From: Callorhinus ursinus
Lineage: Eukaryota > Chordata > Mammalia > Carnivora > Otariidae
Assembly (NCBI RefSeq): GCF_003265705.1
Contig: NW_020312849.1
Span: 1,088,824 to 1,152,823 of the forward strand
DNA: 64,000 nucleotides
Direction of reading: 5' to 3'
Below are positions 23,521-36,004 of the stretch, in pieces. Under the pieces are notes generated by a model. That model had not been told where the DNA came from and did no database searches. It saw only the letters and a list, made by a program, of their open reading frames with translations. The number at the start of each line of letters is the position of its first letter. The stretch's first letter is position 1. The position numbers and the translations under genes were made by a program.

Positions 23521-24102
23521 CCCCTGACCCCTCCTCATTTTTTAAAAATTCTTTTTTTGTTGTTGTTGTTCCACTTGGGTGCTTTCCATTTCTCTGTCTT
23601 CCAGGTCACTGCTCTGTTCTTCTCCATCTGCTAATCTGTTGATTCCCTTTATTGTATTCTTCATTTCAGTTATTGTATTTTTCAGCTCTCATTGGTTCTT
23701 TTTTATATTTTTTTATCTTTTTTGGAAGTTCTTTGTGAGTTCATACATTTTCCCCTCCAGTCCAGTGAGCATCTTTCTGACCATTACTTTAAACTCTTTA
23801 TCAGGCATGTTGCTTATCTCCATTTTGTTCTTTTTCTAAGATTTTGTCTTGTTCTTTCATTTGGAGCATATTCCTCTGTCTCCTCATTTTGCTTGACTTT
23901 TGTGTGTGTTTTTTTTTTTTTTTTTTTTAGCATGGAAAGTTGGTTTTTAGTATGAGCTACTAGATTAGAGGCACTTTCATGGCATATGAAACAGCACAGT
24001 TCCAATTCAAACACATCTTTGATAATTTTCCAGTTTCTTGTTGTTGTTACAGTCCTAGGCATTTTTGCAGTGTTCATTAAACAGAATTAAAAACAAAACC
24101 AT

Positions 24103-24304
24103 TTTAGGGTGCCTGGGTGGCTCAGTTGGTCAGGCAACTGCCTTCAGCTCAGGTCATGATCCTGGAGTCCCAGGATCGACTCCCGCATCGGGCTCCCTGC
24201 TCGGCGAGGGGCCTGCTTTTCCCTCTAACCCTCCCCACTCTCATGTACTCTCTCTCTCTTTCTCTCATTCTCACTCTCTCAAAATAAATCTTTAAAAAAA
24301 ACAA
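24103..24304 (+). mobile_element. CAN-SINE
   Basis: A forward SINE flanked by AAAACAAAACCAT at 24090-24102 and 24305-24317 (13-bp duplication). Confidence 0.93.
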
Positions 24305-24349
24305 AAAACAAAACCATGTTAATTCTAGGTTTATATTTCCATGCTTAAA

Positions 24350-24625
24350 TTTTTTAAAATTTTATTATGTTAATCACCATACATTACATATTTAGTTTTT
24401 CATGTAATGTTCCATGATTCATTGTTTGCATATAACACCCAGTGCTCCATTCAATACGTGCCCTCTATAATACCCATCACCAGGCTAACCCATCCCCCCA
24501 CCGCCCTCCCCTCTAGAACCCTCAGTTTGTTTCTCAGAGTCCATCGTCTCTCATGGTTCGTCTCCCCCTCCGATTTCTCCCCCTTAATTTTACCCTTCCT
24601 ACTATCTTCTTTTGTGTTTGTTTCT
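24350..24625 (-). mobile_element. L1 3' UTR fragment (5'-truncated)
   Basis: The antisense ATGTTAATCACCATACATTA, AACACCCAGTGCTCCAT and CTAGAACCCTCAGTTTG segments match the 3' UTR of the full-length L1 at 11.6-11.9 kb. It is about 275 bp and has no ORF. Confidence 0.85.
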
Positions 24626-24699
24626 ATGGATTAGGCAGAACAGCTATTTCTCCTGAACTTGAAGGAATGGCCTTGTATGTGTTCATCCCCTGTTTAGAC

Positions 24700-25400
24700 A
24701 CAGGTGTGTGCCTGGTGACTTTGGCTGAAACTGTGGCTGGCATGGGTTTGTGGTCAAAGGGCACTCTCTGCTGGGGCTGCCCTGGTGGAATGGTCAGAGC
24801 TGAATTGGTGTGGTTGTGTTGTCCTGGGTCTCTCTGTCTGGAGGTTGCCCTGGCAGGACTTGCTAAAGCTGAAATGGGTGTAAGCTGGGGGGTTCTGGGG
24901 TGCTCAGCATAGGGGGTGCCCTGGTGGGGCAACTGGAGTCAAGGTTAATGTGGGCCAGGATGTCTTAGGGCACTCTACACAGGGTCATCCTGGTGGGGTG
25001 GCTGGAGACAAGGTGGGGTATGGCCTGTGGGTTCCTGGGTCATTCCATGTAGAGGGTATCCTGGTAGGGCAGCTGGAACTGAGACAGACATGGACTGGGG
25101 TTCTGTGGTGTTCCATGTGGTGGGTGTGGGATGGCCAGAGCCAAAACTAGCATGAGCCAGGATGTCGGAGCACTCTGCATCAAGGGAACCTTAGCCAAGC
25201 CGTCTGAGGCCAAAGTGGTGCAGGCCTGGAGTGTATTAAGGTGCTTTGTGCCTCTGTCACCTCAGTGCAGTGGCTGGAGCTATAGTGAGCACTGACCAGG
25301 GTATCATGGTGTTGTATGCTGGGGCCACCTTAGTGGGATGGCTGGAGCTGGTGTGGGCTAGGGGCTTGGGGCTCGCTGAGGCGTTAGGTCACTTAGGATG
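24700..25400 (-). repeat. Degenerate ~68-bp tandem repeat, about 9 units, in old L1 5' UTR
   Basis: A CCT(G/T)G(G/T)(T/C)GG-type core followed by GGCTGGAGC or similar recurs at about 24781, 24846, 24918, 24988, 25058, 25125, 25190, 25258 and 25327, a spacing of 65-72 bp. Units are diverged. It sits where the 5' UTR of the old minus-strand L1 should be, so I read it as a monomer-type promoter region; this is inference. Confidence 0.6.
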
Positions 25401-25850
25401 CCTGGACCTTGTTCTCGTCCATGCTTTGAAGGTGGAAGGGGAATGTAAACCATGGTGCTCTTCAGCCCCTCAGACCTGGAGAGAGTTCCAGCAGCTCCCC
25501 TGCTGTTTGGCGGTGTTTTAGAGCTACTTCTATATTCTCTTGGCTCTTTTTAAGTGTGGCTTTTTTTCCGTGCCCCAGGGCATCCAGGAATGTTGTAGGC
25601 TAGTGGCCCTATGCTCACTGAGGTGGCAGGCCAGCTATGGCATCTGGACCCTGCCCTCATTTGCACTATGAGAGTGGGGGTTGGGGGCGGGGGATGTTAA
25701 CTATGACTCTTACCAGCCCCTCCAGCCTGGAGAGAGTTCCAGCAGCTCCCCCACCATTTGGTGGAGTTCTAGAGCTGGATCTTTTATGTCCTAGTTGCTC
25801 TTTTAAACTGAGGCTTTTTTCCTGTGCCCCATGGGAGACAGATCTGCCCA
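25360..25850 (-). repeat. ~250-bp imperfect tandem duplication
   Basis: The segment from about 25360 to 25597 and the one from about 25598 to 25850 share CTGGAGAGAGTTCCAGCAGC, TAGAGCT and TTTTTTCC...TGTGCCCC in the same order, about 250 bp apart. It adjoins the 68-bp repeats and probably belongs to the same old L1 5' UTR. Confidence 0.6.
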
Positions 25851-26105
25851 CCGTCCCTCAGTACTATCCGTCCCCACTGCAGTTCACAGTGTTGGGGTGG
25901 GGGTTCCCTTTGTTACTGTGTCTCCTCTCTTTCCTGCTATTCTCTGTGTGGTCTATCTTTTGATGTGCTTAAGCTGTTGAGTCAGCCCTTAGTTGTTCTT
26001 CAGGAGGAACTGCTCTATAAATAGGTGTGGATTTGGTGTGTTCTGTGGAGGAAGTGAGTTCAGGGTTTCTACCTTGCCGTTTTGGACCAGAACCATGCCT
26101 CTCTA

Positions 26106-26880
26106 TTAAAATCCTTTTAAAGCATCAGATTATGCCATGATTGACAAATCTGAGTTCCTGAAAATAACTGAGTCACTGCAGCTGATCTTATTCTGACTAG
26201 TGGTAGTGCCAGTGACTCACAAACAGTCTTCTCCCCTCCCATTGCCTGTGACAGGCCTCCATATGTTCTAACGGCCTTAGTATATATGGTGTATTACATC
26301 TGAAAGCGTACATGGTAATTTGAAATGTATGGCTTTGAGAAGAAAATATTCTCAGCAGCATTCTTCATAGTGTGAAGTGGTTTCATGCTTGTTGTTGTTG
26401 TTGTTTTGGTGGGTAAGGTTGTATATGAGCTCTAAAGCCCAAGGTAAAGTCACCTACCTCTGAACTGAGAAATACTACTCTGAACTCTCTTATAACTGAT
26501 CTTTTTTTCTCATTCTTTAGTTGAAAAGATTTGGTTTAATGATTGTTTAAACTTGGGCAGTCATACATAGGATTAAGCAAGTAAGCATTTGATATTCCTG
26601 GATAATTTAAATGAAGTATCAGCTGCTCAGAGATGCTGCCTGGCTCCAGGGCTCATCCAGCCCTTCACTGTAGAAGAAGGTTAAATGTAATTTTAGTTGG
26701 AGCATTTGTCGGAGAGCTGTACCTTTGGTTTTTTGGCTTTTTAAAAAAAAATTAGCCAGGTTGAACAAAGACAGTTTGTGGACTTTCTCTGATTAACCAA
26801 AATATAAAACAAACAAAAACAAAACAAAAAGCCTCACATGTACAGAAAAAAAAAATGTCATTTTAAAATTATGGCTCTAG
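26106..26880. other. Intronic sequence, no recognised feature
   Basis: Apart from a short GTT run near 26390, I see no gene or repeat family here. Confidence 0.5.
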
Positions 26881-27524
26881 GTTTCCCGTTTCAGGAAGGA
26901 TGGGGTAAGCACATTCTTTTTTATCTCTTTTGCAGAATGCAACTATAAAACCTGGACAGAATAAATGGAGTAGCTATTTGAGGGCTCTGAAAAGCAAATG
27001 ATGGTAGGTGGATTGGGAAAGAAGACCAGAATTCAGAGTACCACTGGATTGCTGTTGAGTTCCCCAGTTTCCCCTTCAGTCCCCCTGCCTTTGGCCCCGG
27101 GGGTAGGTAGAGCTGTGGAAGTGCAGTATATAGGTTAGAGAGCAGCAGAGGAGCCCCAGGAAGCCAGAAAGTGTTGGGCAGATTTCACAGATTTCAGGGA
27201 AGGAGGACCTTGGGAAAGCAACTGCATATAGTCATCTATGAAATCCTGGGTTCATCCCTGAGCTGTTTATGTGTGGATCTTATCCTGCTTAGCATATAAA
27301 TGACTCTAAGAACTGAGCTAACACACAGACCACCACCTACATTCCAGACTCGCCTCAGTGTGGTACATGCAGGGCATAAATTTGAATGGCACTGCAGAAG
27401 TTTTGAAAACTACAACAAAATTGTCAACCTTCTCCAGAAGATTTAAATAAGACCAAGAGTCTTATAATACTCAGAATGTTTATGGTACCATCCAAAATCA
27501 CTCAGCATATGAAAACCCAGGAAA

Positions 27525-27724
27525 GGGGCGCCTGGGGGGCTCAGTCGTTTGGCTCGGGTCATGACCCCAGGGTCCTGGGATTGAGCCCCGCATCGGGCTC
27601 CCTGCTCGGCGGGAAGCCTGCTTCTCCCCCTGCCTCTGCCTCTCCCCCCATTCCTGCACTCATGTGTGTTCTCTCTCTCTCCTTCTCAAGTAAAAATAAA
27701 AATCTTAAAAAACAAAACAAAACA
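27525..27724 (+). mobile_element. CAN-SINE
   Basis: A forward SINE with a tail of AAAAC units. The left flank AAAACCCAGGAAA (27512-27524) is matched imperfectly at 27725. Confidence 0.9.
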
Positions 27725-28882
27725 AAACAGGAAAACTCAGCTAGTGTAATAAGGGACCATCAGTAGATGCAGTGCTGGAATGACATAGGTGTTGGGATTA
27801 TCTGATGAAGACTTTAAAGCAGCTGTTACACAAATGTTCCAGCCAGCTGGCTCAAACTCTTGTGAACTAAATGGAAAAATGAAATTCTCTGCAAAGAAAT
27901 AGGTGATAAAAGAAGAACCAATAAAATAGCCAGAATGAAAAAGTCATTGGATGGCCTCAGTAGCAGAATGGAGAGGACAGAGGAAAGAATTGGTGAAGTT
28001 GAAGATAAGCCAGGAGAATTTCCCCAATCTGAATAACAGCAGATTGAGGCAAAAAATTAAACAGGATTCTGGGGACCTGTGGGACAAGAACAGAAGGTCT
28101 GACGCCCACGTCACGGAGGTCCCAGCAGGAGAGGAGAAAGAATGCGGTGCCGAAGATGACGGGGGCTGACAAATTTCTAAATTTGGCAAAAGACATAAAC
28201 AGATTCAATAAGTGGATTCAGTAAGTACAGTAAACCCAAATAAGACAAACCAAAAGAAATCCACACCTAGAAGATCATAATCAAACTTCTAAAAATTAAA
28301 GACAAAATACTTGAAAGCAACCAGGGGAAAGACACGTATTACCTGTAAGGGAATATTCATTGACATCATTACGGATTTCACCCCAGAAACTGTGGAGGCC
28401 GTAAGGGGCATGGCCACTTTTAAAAAGTGCTGCAAGAAAAGAAGTCAACCCAGAATTCTGTATCTAGCAAAAAGCACTCTCCACAAATGAATGTGAAATG
28501 AAGGCATTTTCAGATGAAGGAAAAGTCAGAAAATCCACAGCCAGCAGACCTGTACTGAACAATGGCTAAAAGAAGTTATTTTGACAGAAGGGAAATGATA
28601 CCAGAAGGAATATTGGAACATCAGGAATGAATAGAGAGCAACAGAAATAGTAGATATATGGGCAAATATAATAAACTATTCTCTTCTTGAGTTCTTTAAA
28701 ACATACTGATTGACAGCAAAAATTATAACCTTGTGATAGAGTTTTCAAAGTGTTGCAGATGTACTATTTAAGACTGCTGTAGCTTGAGTGGGGAGAATAA
28801 AGGAAACTATATAGTGCTAGAATTTCTACATTTTACTTGAAATAGTATTGATTCTCAGTAGATTCTGAAAGGATAACTATTT

Positions 28883-29074
28883 TTTTTTAAAGATTTTATT
28901 TATTTATTTGAGAGAGAGAATGAGAGATAGAGAGCATGAGAAGGAAGAGGTTCAGAGGGAGAAGCAGACTCCCTGCCAAGCAGGGAGCCCGATGTGGGAC
29001 TCGATCCCGGGACTCCAGGATCATGACCTGAGCCGAAGGCAGTCGCTTAACCAACTGAGCCACCTAGGTGCCCC
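28883..29074 (-). mobile_element. CAN-SINE
   Basis: A reverse SINE flanked by AAGGATAACTATTT at 28869-28882 and 29075-29088 (14-bp perfect duplication). Confidence 0.95.
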
Positions 29075-29999
29075 AAGGATAACTATTTATATTGTAATCC
29101 CTAGAGCAATCACTTAGGTAACCATACAAAGAGATATAGTAAAAAAGACCACAATGAATTAAAATAGAATACTAGAAAGTATTTAAATAATGCAAACAAA
29201 GGCAAGAATGAGGAAAAAGAGCAATGAAAAACAAAGGGAATGAACAGAAAACAAATAATAAAAAGGTAGGTCAAAAATCCAAATATATCAATGATTTTAT
29301 TAAATATAGTCTAAACAAAACAAAATATAGATCTTATATTAAGTTTAAAAAATTACCCAACTATATGCTGTATATAAGAAATTGACTTCAAAAATAATAA
29401 TCTAGGAAGTTTAAAATACCTACTCCTGGGCATTTATTTCAGAGAACTGAAATCTTATTCTCACACAGTAACCTGTACAGAAATGTTTATTGCATCTCTA
29501 CAATTGCTAAAAACTGGGAACAGTGCTTTGTGGTACACCCATAATGCAGTGGAGTAGTACCCACTAATAAAAAGGAACATACTATGAGATATGTGCTATA
29601 ACCTGGATGAGTCTTCCAGGCATTATATTGAATGAAAGAATTCAGTCTTGAAAGGTTAGAAACTATAGGATTTCATTATGTGACAATATTGAAAATATTA
29701 AACTGTAGTGCTAAAAAACAGATTAGTGGTTGCCAGGAGTTAGGTATGAGGACAGTGTGTGACCAAGGGACTTTTTTTCTGAGTGATGGGACTGTTCCAT
29801 ATCTTCTTTGTGACATGTGCTTGAATTCATAGACTTGTACATAATAAAAGATCAGTTTTACTGTACAATAAATTAAAAAAATTGGTTTTGAAAAAACTGA
29901 CTCTGGTTTGAGTGTCTTGGCTCAGAAACAAGATATAATTCCTGATGTGGAGAGATTTCTTTTATGGGGGGGTCACTTTAAAGTGTGAGTTGTATTATA

Positions 30000-30201
30000 T
30001 ATATATATTTTTGTTGTTGTTGTTGTTGTTAAAGATTTTATTTATTAGAGAATGAGAGATAGCACGAGAGGGAAGAGGGTCAGAGGGAGAAGCAGACTCC
30101 CCGCTGAGCAGGGAGCCCGATGTGGGACTCGATCCCGGGACTCCAGGATCATGACCTGAGCCCAAGGCAGTCGCTTAACCAACTGAGCCATCCAGGCGCC
30201 C
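30000..30201 (-). mobile_element. CAN-SINE
   Basis: A reverse SINE with a (TTG)n-modified tail at about 30011-30031. The flanks TGAGTTGTATTATA at 29986-29999 and 30202-30215 are identical. Confidence 0.95.
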
Positions 30202-30215
30202 TGAGTTGTATTATA

Positions 30216-31065
30216 GAGTTGAGACTCCACTGAGCATAGGCCAGACTCCTCCTCCCCCAAATGTTTAGATGAGAATACTTAAAATAGTCGGAATATGGCT
30301 TAGGACAAAACAGATACAGAAGCAAACAATGGAGAGAGAGCCTAGTCATATTGTGGGAAGACGGGGCACCCCAGGAGGAGAGTCAGGCACTAGGAAATTC
30401 TTTTTTTGGGGGATCTGCAGGAGAATTCAGATTATATTTTGTTTTGAGTGGTTTGCTGAGATAATGTTTTATTTCCCTCATCCCAGATCTGCAGTAAAAG
30501 TCAGCTGCCCCCCTCAGACTGGGTTCACGGTACTGGGGGAACACTGCCAGGGGAGAGCAGAATGTAGCAGCAAGAGGCAGGATGTGCACTAGGCTGAGTC
30601 CCGTGGGAAACAGCAACGAGGGTTGGGAGAATGTGAGGACTCAGAATCCACAGGATGGCAGGGCAAAGCACAACATTTCTCACAGGATGACTCTGCCTTT
30701 TGTTTTCTACTCCTAAAGAAAAGTGCAATTCTAGAGTAGACAGTTTGGGGAAACTCAGAAAGGAGACATTTAAGTAATGAGAGTTTAATCTCTTTTGTCA
30801 TGCCAACTGCTGACATTTAATTTATTATAGTTTTATTAGTTAAAATTTAGTAGCAAATATTGAGCAAAATTTGTATATACAAAATATACAAATTTTGTAT
30901 ATTCTCTATGCTTTCCATTCAACTGCAAACTACTGAATATATTTCTCATCTTAACAATGAGGAAAAAGAATCCATTTCCCATTTTTCCATATCTAGGCTA
31001 ATCACTTCATTGTTACTTTTACCAGTTTCATATCTGTCTAATCTTTTTCCATGACAGAATGTAAT
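30216..31065. other. Intronic sequence, no recognised feature
   Basis: The + frame at 30269-30592 and minus frames here have no known motifs. Nothing supports a gene. Confidence 0.5.
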
Positions 31066-31222
31066 ACAGCCTCGTGGGTACAATGAGCTCCGAAGTCAGA
31101 AGGACCTGGGATCCAATTCTAGTTTCTCCACTCATTAGTTGTGAATCTTGGCCAAATTACATATGTTTTCTGAGTTGAGGCTTATTATAACCCTGCCTCA
31201 CAGTGTTGTTGCAGGATTAAGT
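31066..31222 (+). mobile_element. MIR SINE
   Basis: The order GACCTGGGATCCAATTCTAG, GTGAATCTTGGCCAAATTAC and GTTGTTGCAGGATTAA is that of the ancient mammalian MIR family, forward. Confidence 0.8.
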
Positions 31223-33180
31223 GTTGGCATCATACATCTACCCTCTAGGCTCATACCATCCTTCTCTATTGCCACCCTTTGATGGTTTAATGCCCAATTC
31301 ACTATTAACCTGAAAATACATTTAAAACTTCGTAGGCTCAAAAACCAAGTAGAAATAATCGTAATAACATAAGTCCAGTTGAACTGCTGACTTGTTCAAG
31401 CAGCACTCCACATTTGCCACTGTTCTGGCTCATTCCTTTTACCTTGCTCATTCCTATTACCTTGGCTCATTCTGAGTTGAGAACATTGCTAAAGACTGTT
31501 AAAGACTTGAAAGGGTTGCTATGAGAGGATCAGAGAGAAAATATACTTTTATCCTCAAAAAATGCCAAATATTTATTCAGTGCGTTTAATTATTTTAATG
31601 TGTGGGTTGAGGTTCTGTCATGATCTGCAAAATATAGCATAGAGTCTTGACAGAATGAACCAGAGAGACTGCATGTGAAAATATGTACTGCAGCCTGAAT
31701 GTTCCCAACTGGAGCAGGGGAGTGTTCAGGGAGAGGTGTGAATGAAGCATTCATTCCCACGTTGTTGGCCTGACCTAGGGAATGGATTCTAGAAGAGGGA
31801 TTATAATTTCACTGTAACAGATCCCCAGTCTGAATCAGATGAGCTTAGTTTTCTGGCTAGAAGAAATAAAATAAGTTGGACTTGGTGCAGTCACCGGTTT
31901 GATTCTTCACAAATTTTTGCATTACTGAATGTTGCCTTTGGGGCTGTAGGTTTTGTTGTGGCAATGGTGGTTTGATGGCTAATACGTGATGGGACGGGAA
32001 TTGGTTTGTTGTAGGTTTTACTGTGCCCTTTTGAGGCTGTTCAGCTGTGGTAAACAAGATCAAGAGGGATGCTATTGACAGGTTTTGAGGCAAGAACATA
32101 GTGGCAGGTCAGGTAGAGAGCATCCTGTCAAGACAGTGGAGAAACTTATTAGTGTCACATTAGGCTGAATGCTACATCCGGGCAGGAAAGGCTAATGGTT
32201 GGCGTAGGAAGTCAGGTATTAGGGACCAGGCCTCAGTCATGGCTGAGGTGTCAGGCCAGATACCCAGGCCCAGGAGGACATAAAAGCTGCCCAAATCCTG
32301 GAACTGTGGTACAGGGTGGATATTTGGTGAGAGGAGTAGAGTCTGAATCACCCAACGTACTTCAGTAGGAGTTTCTTACCTTATTCCAAAATAAAGACAG
32401 GACTGTTCCTAGTGCGTGAGGCAAAGCTGAGTTGGGATATAGGGTCTAATAGTGAATAGAGGTTAAAGAAGTTGGGCAATGGGAACTACAGGAGTTAAAG
32501 CATCTTTTAGGAGATTTCTCTGACATGAGCGTGTTTTCAGTTGCTTAATTTAAATAAAAACTTTGTTTCCAAGTAATATATTTATACAGACTATCTTTAG
32601 GTCAAACAGACGCTCCCTGCCTCCCCTGCAGTTTCACTAGCAGAGACCATTTCTGTCAACAATTTTAGCTCTTTCTTTTAATATTTATCTTTTCTAAATG
32701 ACACACTTATGCTGTTTCTTGATTTTTTTTTTTTCAGTATTGGACATAATGTAGAGACATTGGGGAAGATTAGCATTCCTTTATATTCTCCGTCTACTCT
32801 TTCCTTCCCCTCACCCCTAGATACTCATCCTTTCCCAAATAATTGATTGCTGAAATCAATTGACAATTAAATTTTTGATTATGTATATTACATTTGTTTG
32901 GTTTTTATGGTTCTGTGTTCAATGATTGCTTTTATTTCCTGTAAGACATTTTATGTATTTCCTGGAGTTAATTATATCTTTTTTTTTCTTTTGCATAGTA
33001 ACCTCTGTATTCTCTGACAGAACTGTAAAACTCATAACAATATAAAACTCATCAGATTGTATTTCACTTTTCACCTTGGAGACATTCCTTCAGCTTTGCT
33101 CATGGGCCTGCTACATTATAGCTGTTTTGGAAATGTTCTTCACCTCTTCTTATGTAAGATTTGTTTCCTGGATCCTGAAT
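31223..33180. other. Intronic sequence, largely unassigned
   Basis: I recognise no repeat. A minus-strand 80-codon frame at 31857-32099 is noted among the findings. An 11-base match to U6 snRNA near 32770 is not enough for an RNA gene. Confidence 0.45.
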
Positions 33181-35345
33181 CTTCCTTTGTTTAGGAGGCA
33201 TTATCTTATGGTAACTTCCTGAGAGAGGCAGCATTGGAGGTAAAATATTTTGAGAGCCTTACATGCCTGAAAATTATTCCTTTTCCCCCTCTCTCCTCAT
33301 ATTTTATTCATGGTTAGTTAGATATAGAATTCGCAGTTGGAGGTCATTTTCCTTCAATATTGTGAAGGCATTGCTCCATTGTCTTCTAGGTTTCAGTATT
33401 GCTTCTGAGAAATCTAATGCTATTCTGATCCCTGTTCTATTGTATATAAACTGTTTTCCTTTCTAGAAACTTTGAGAGTCTTTTTTGGTGTTCTAAAATG
33501 TCAAGATGTCCTCTGAAGTAGGTCTTTCATCAGTCATTATTCTGAGTCCCTCACAGGTCCTATCAATGTGAAATTTAAGTCCTTATGAGAACTTTTCTTG
33601 TGTTTCTTCTTTGAAATGTTTTTATCTTGTATTTTCCCCATCTTCTTTATGGAATTCTTATTTTTCCATTATTGGACCTCTTGAAATAATCCCCTCATTT
33701 CTTTCTTTTTTAACCCCCTCTGTTTTGCTCTTTGTCTTTTTGTTCTATTTCTTAGAAAATTTCTTCAATTCTTTTTTTTTTTTTTAATTTAAATTTTAGT
33801 TAACATACAGGGCAATATTGCTTTCTGGAGTAGAATTCAGTGATTCATCACTCACATACAACACCCAGTGCTCATCACAAAAAGTGCCTTCTTTAATATC
33901 TGTCCCCCACTCGCCTCCCTTCATCCACTCTGTTTGTTCTCTATTGTTAAGAGTCTCTTATGGTTTGTTTCCCTTTCTACTTTTTCCCCCCTTTCCGTAT
34001 CTTTATCTGTTTTCTTCCTTAAATTCCACATATGAGTGAGATCATATGGTATTTCTCTTTCTCTGACTGACTTATTTCACTTAGCGTTATACACTCTAGT
34101 TCTATCCACATCATTGCAAATGGCAAGATTTCATTTTTTTTGAAGGCTGAGTAATACTCCATTGTATGTATATACCACTTCTTCTTTATCCATTCATCAG
34201 TTGTTGGACATTTGGGCTCTCTTCATAGTTTGGCTATTGTTGATAACGCTGCTATAAACATCAGGGTGCATGTAACCATTTGAATCTGTACTTTTGTATC
34301 CTTTGGGTAAATACTTAGTAGTGCAATTCCTGGATCATAGGGTTAGTTCTCTTTTTAACTTTTTGAGGAACCTCCATACTCTTTTCCAGAGTGGCTGCAC
34401 CAGTTTGTATTTACACCAACAGTGTAAGAGGGTTCCTCTTTCTCCACATCCTTGCCAACATTTGTTGTTTCCTGACTTGTTAATTTTAGCCATTCTGACT
34501 GGTGTGAGGTGGTATCTCATTGTGGTTTTGATTTGTATTTCCCTGATGCCAAGGAATGTTGAGCATCTTTTCATGTGTCTCTTAGCCATCTGGATGTCTT
34601 CTTTGGAAAAATGTGTATTCATGTCTTCTACCCATTTCTTAACTGGATTATTTGGTTTTGGGGTGTTGAGTTTGATAAGTACAGATTTTGGATGCTAACC
34701 CTTTATCAGCTATGTCATTTGCAAATATCTTCTCCCATTCTGTAGGTTGCCTTTTAGTTTTGTTGACTATTTCCTTCGTTGTGCAGAAGCTTTTTATTTT
34801 GATCAAGTCCCAATAGTTCACTTTTGCTTTTGTTTCCCTTGCCCCTGGAGACATGTCTAGTAAGAAGTTGCTCTGGCCAAGGTCAAAGAGGTTGTTGCCT
34901 GTATTCTCTAAGATTTTGATGGTTTCCTGTCACACATTTAGGTCTTGCATCCATTTGGAATTTATTTTTGTGTATGGTGTAAGAAAATGGTCCAGTTTCA
35001 TTGTTCTGCGTGTTGCTGTCCAATTTTCCCAACACCATTTGTTGAAGAGACTTTTTCCACTGGATATTCTTTCCTGTTTTTTTGAAGATTAGTTGACCAT
35101 ATAGTTGTGGGAATTTCTTCAATTTTTATTTCCCAATCTGTTTTTGAAAGGTTTTTGTCTTTAAATTTATGCTGCCATATTTTCATTTTCTAAGATGATT
35201 TTGTTCCTCAAATGTTTGAATGGTCCTTATCTTCTCTTTTTCTAACAGCTTAGATATTTTTTCTGCTCCCAGCATGATCCTTATCTTCTGAGTTCATTTT
35301 CTGTTTTTTTTTCTTTTTTTTCTTTAATGTTAGCATTTTCCTCAT
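33181..35345 (-). mobile_element. Old repeat split by a younger L1
   Basis: The two parts, about 33181-33770 and 35112-35345, resemble the antisense of an ancient LINE segment (TTGCTCCATTGTCTTCTAGG, then GTCCTTATCTTCTCTTTTTC). I cannot name the family with confidence. The inserted L1 occupies 33771-35111. Confidence 0.45.
33771..35111 (-). mobile_element. 5'-truncated L1 with perfect 13-bp target duplication
   Basis: AATTTCTTCAATT stands at 33758-33770 and at 35112-35124. The insert is an antisense L1 3' end and ORF2 C-terminus: on the minus strand [19 protein letters not shown] at about 34620 and [19 protein letters not shown] near 34520. It is 1.34 kb with scattered frame breaks. Confidence 0.93.
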
Positions 35346-36004
35346 ATGTGAGGAAAGTACTGTGCCCAGCCTTTTATATTTAAGAGTGCGGTTCTAAAAT
35401 GTGAGTGGAATTGTGTGAGGGCAGGGCTTGTTAACTCACAGGAAGCTGGACATTTCACTGGGGGACCCACAGATGTATCTGTGGATCTTCTCTTTTGGGC
35501 CTTTTTTTTTTCCCCCAGAGAAATCCTCCTTTTTCTCGGCTAGATATTATGTATGAGGCTGTGTTCTGGAACCTTGGAGAGAAAGGTATTTTCTGGATTA
35601 GGGAGGGAGGGCTCTGGGAAAGGAGTCTTATTGTTCCCAAGCAGAATTTTACCAGTCCCACTGGTTTAAATAATATGCCTCATTCCCACTCACATTTGAG
35701 CCTCTCTGGTTCAATATCTCCCAATAGTAAACTTTCAGGCTTCTCCCTGGAGAGAAGCACCAGGCCCATGGGGGACTATCTGGGATGTATGTGCTGCTAC
35801 AGGCATATATGCTGCCCAGTGTAGCTGGGATCTAAACTGATAGCTTGTAGAAATGTATGAAATTTATAATCTGTATAAATATACAGATTTAGTGGTTCTT
35901 TTTGAAAAACAAAACTGCCTAGAAGGATAATTCTGTGTAAGAAAGTCTTGTGTGATTCCTCTTTCTAGGCTCTACATTTTCCTCCTTGCTTTGGTCTCTT
36001 TCAG
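35346..36004. other. Intronic sequence before first HERC3 exon in view
   Basis: No gene or repeat recognised. The last bases form the polypyrimidine tract and AG acceptor of the exon at 36005. Confidence 0.55.

Larger units (their letters stand above)
19942..26105 (-). mobile_element. Older L1, minus strand, near full length but degenerate
   Basis: ORF2 fragments on the minus strand lie at 20114-20329, 21201-21670, 21769-22083 and 23000-23185. They include [34 protein letters not shown] and [15 protein letters not shown], which are reverse transcriptase landmarks. The upstream part (about 23560-26105) would be ORF1 and 5' UTR. Insertions are SINEs at 22094-22280, about 23405-23520 and 24103-24304, and an L1 tail at about 24350-24625. 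The 5' limit is inferred from where unique sequence resumes. Confidence 0.75.
26881..29880 (+). mobile_element. Old L1 on + strand, degenerate
   Basis: From about 26930 the sequence resembles an old L1 5' part, then ORF1-like sequence (about 27900-28600). The ORF2 C-terminus and 3' UTR follow (about 29400-29880: ATGAGTCTTCCAGGCATTAT, GTTGCCAGGAGTTAGG). SINEs interrupt it at 27525-27724 and 28883-29074. No long frame survives. Whether this is one element or two is not settled. Confidence 0.6.

Noticed and set aside
32735..32785. Possible U6 snRNA copy (AAGATTAGCAT near 32768)
   Set aside because: Only about 11 bases match the U6 core and the rest of U6 does not follow. No promoter elements or T-terminator in place.
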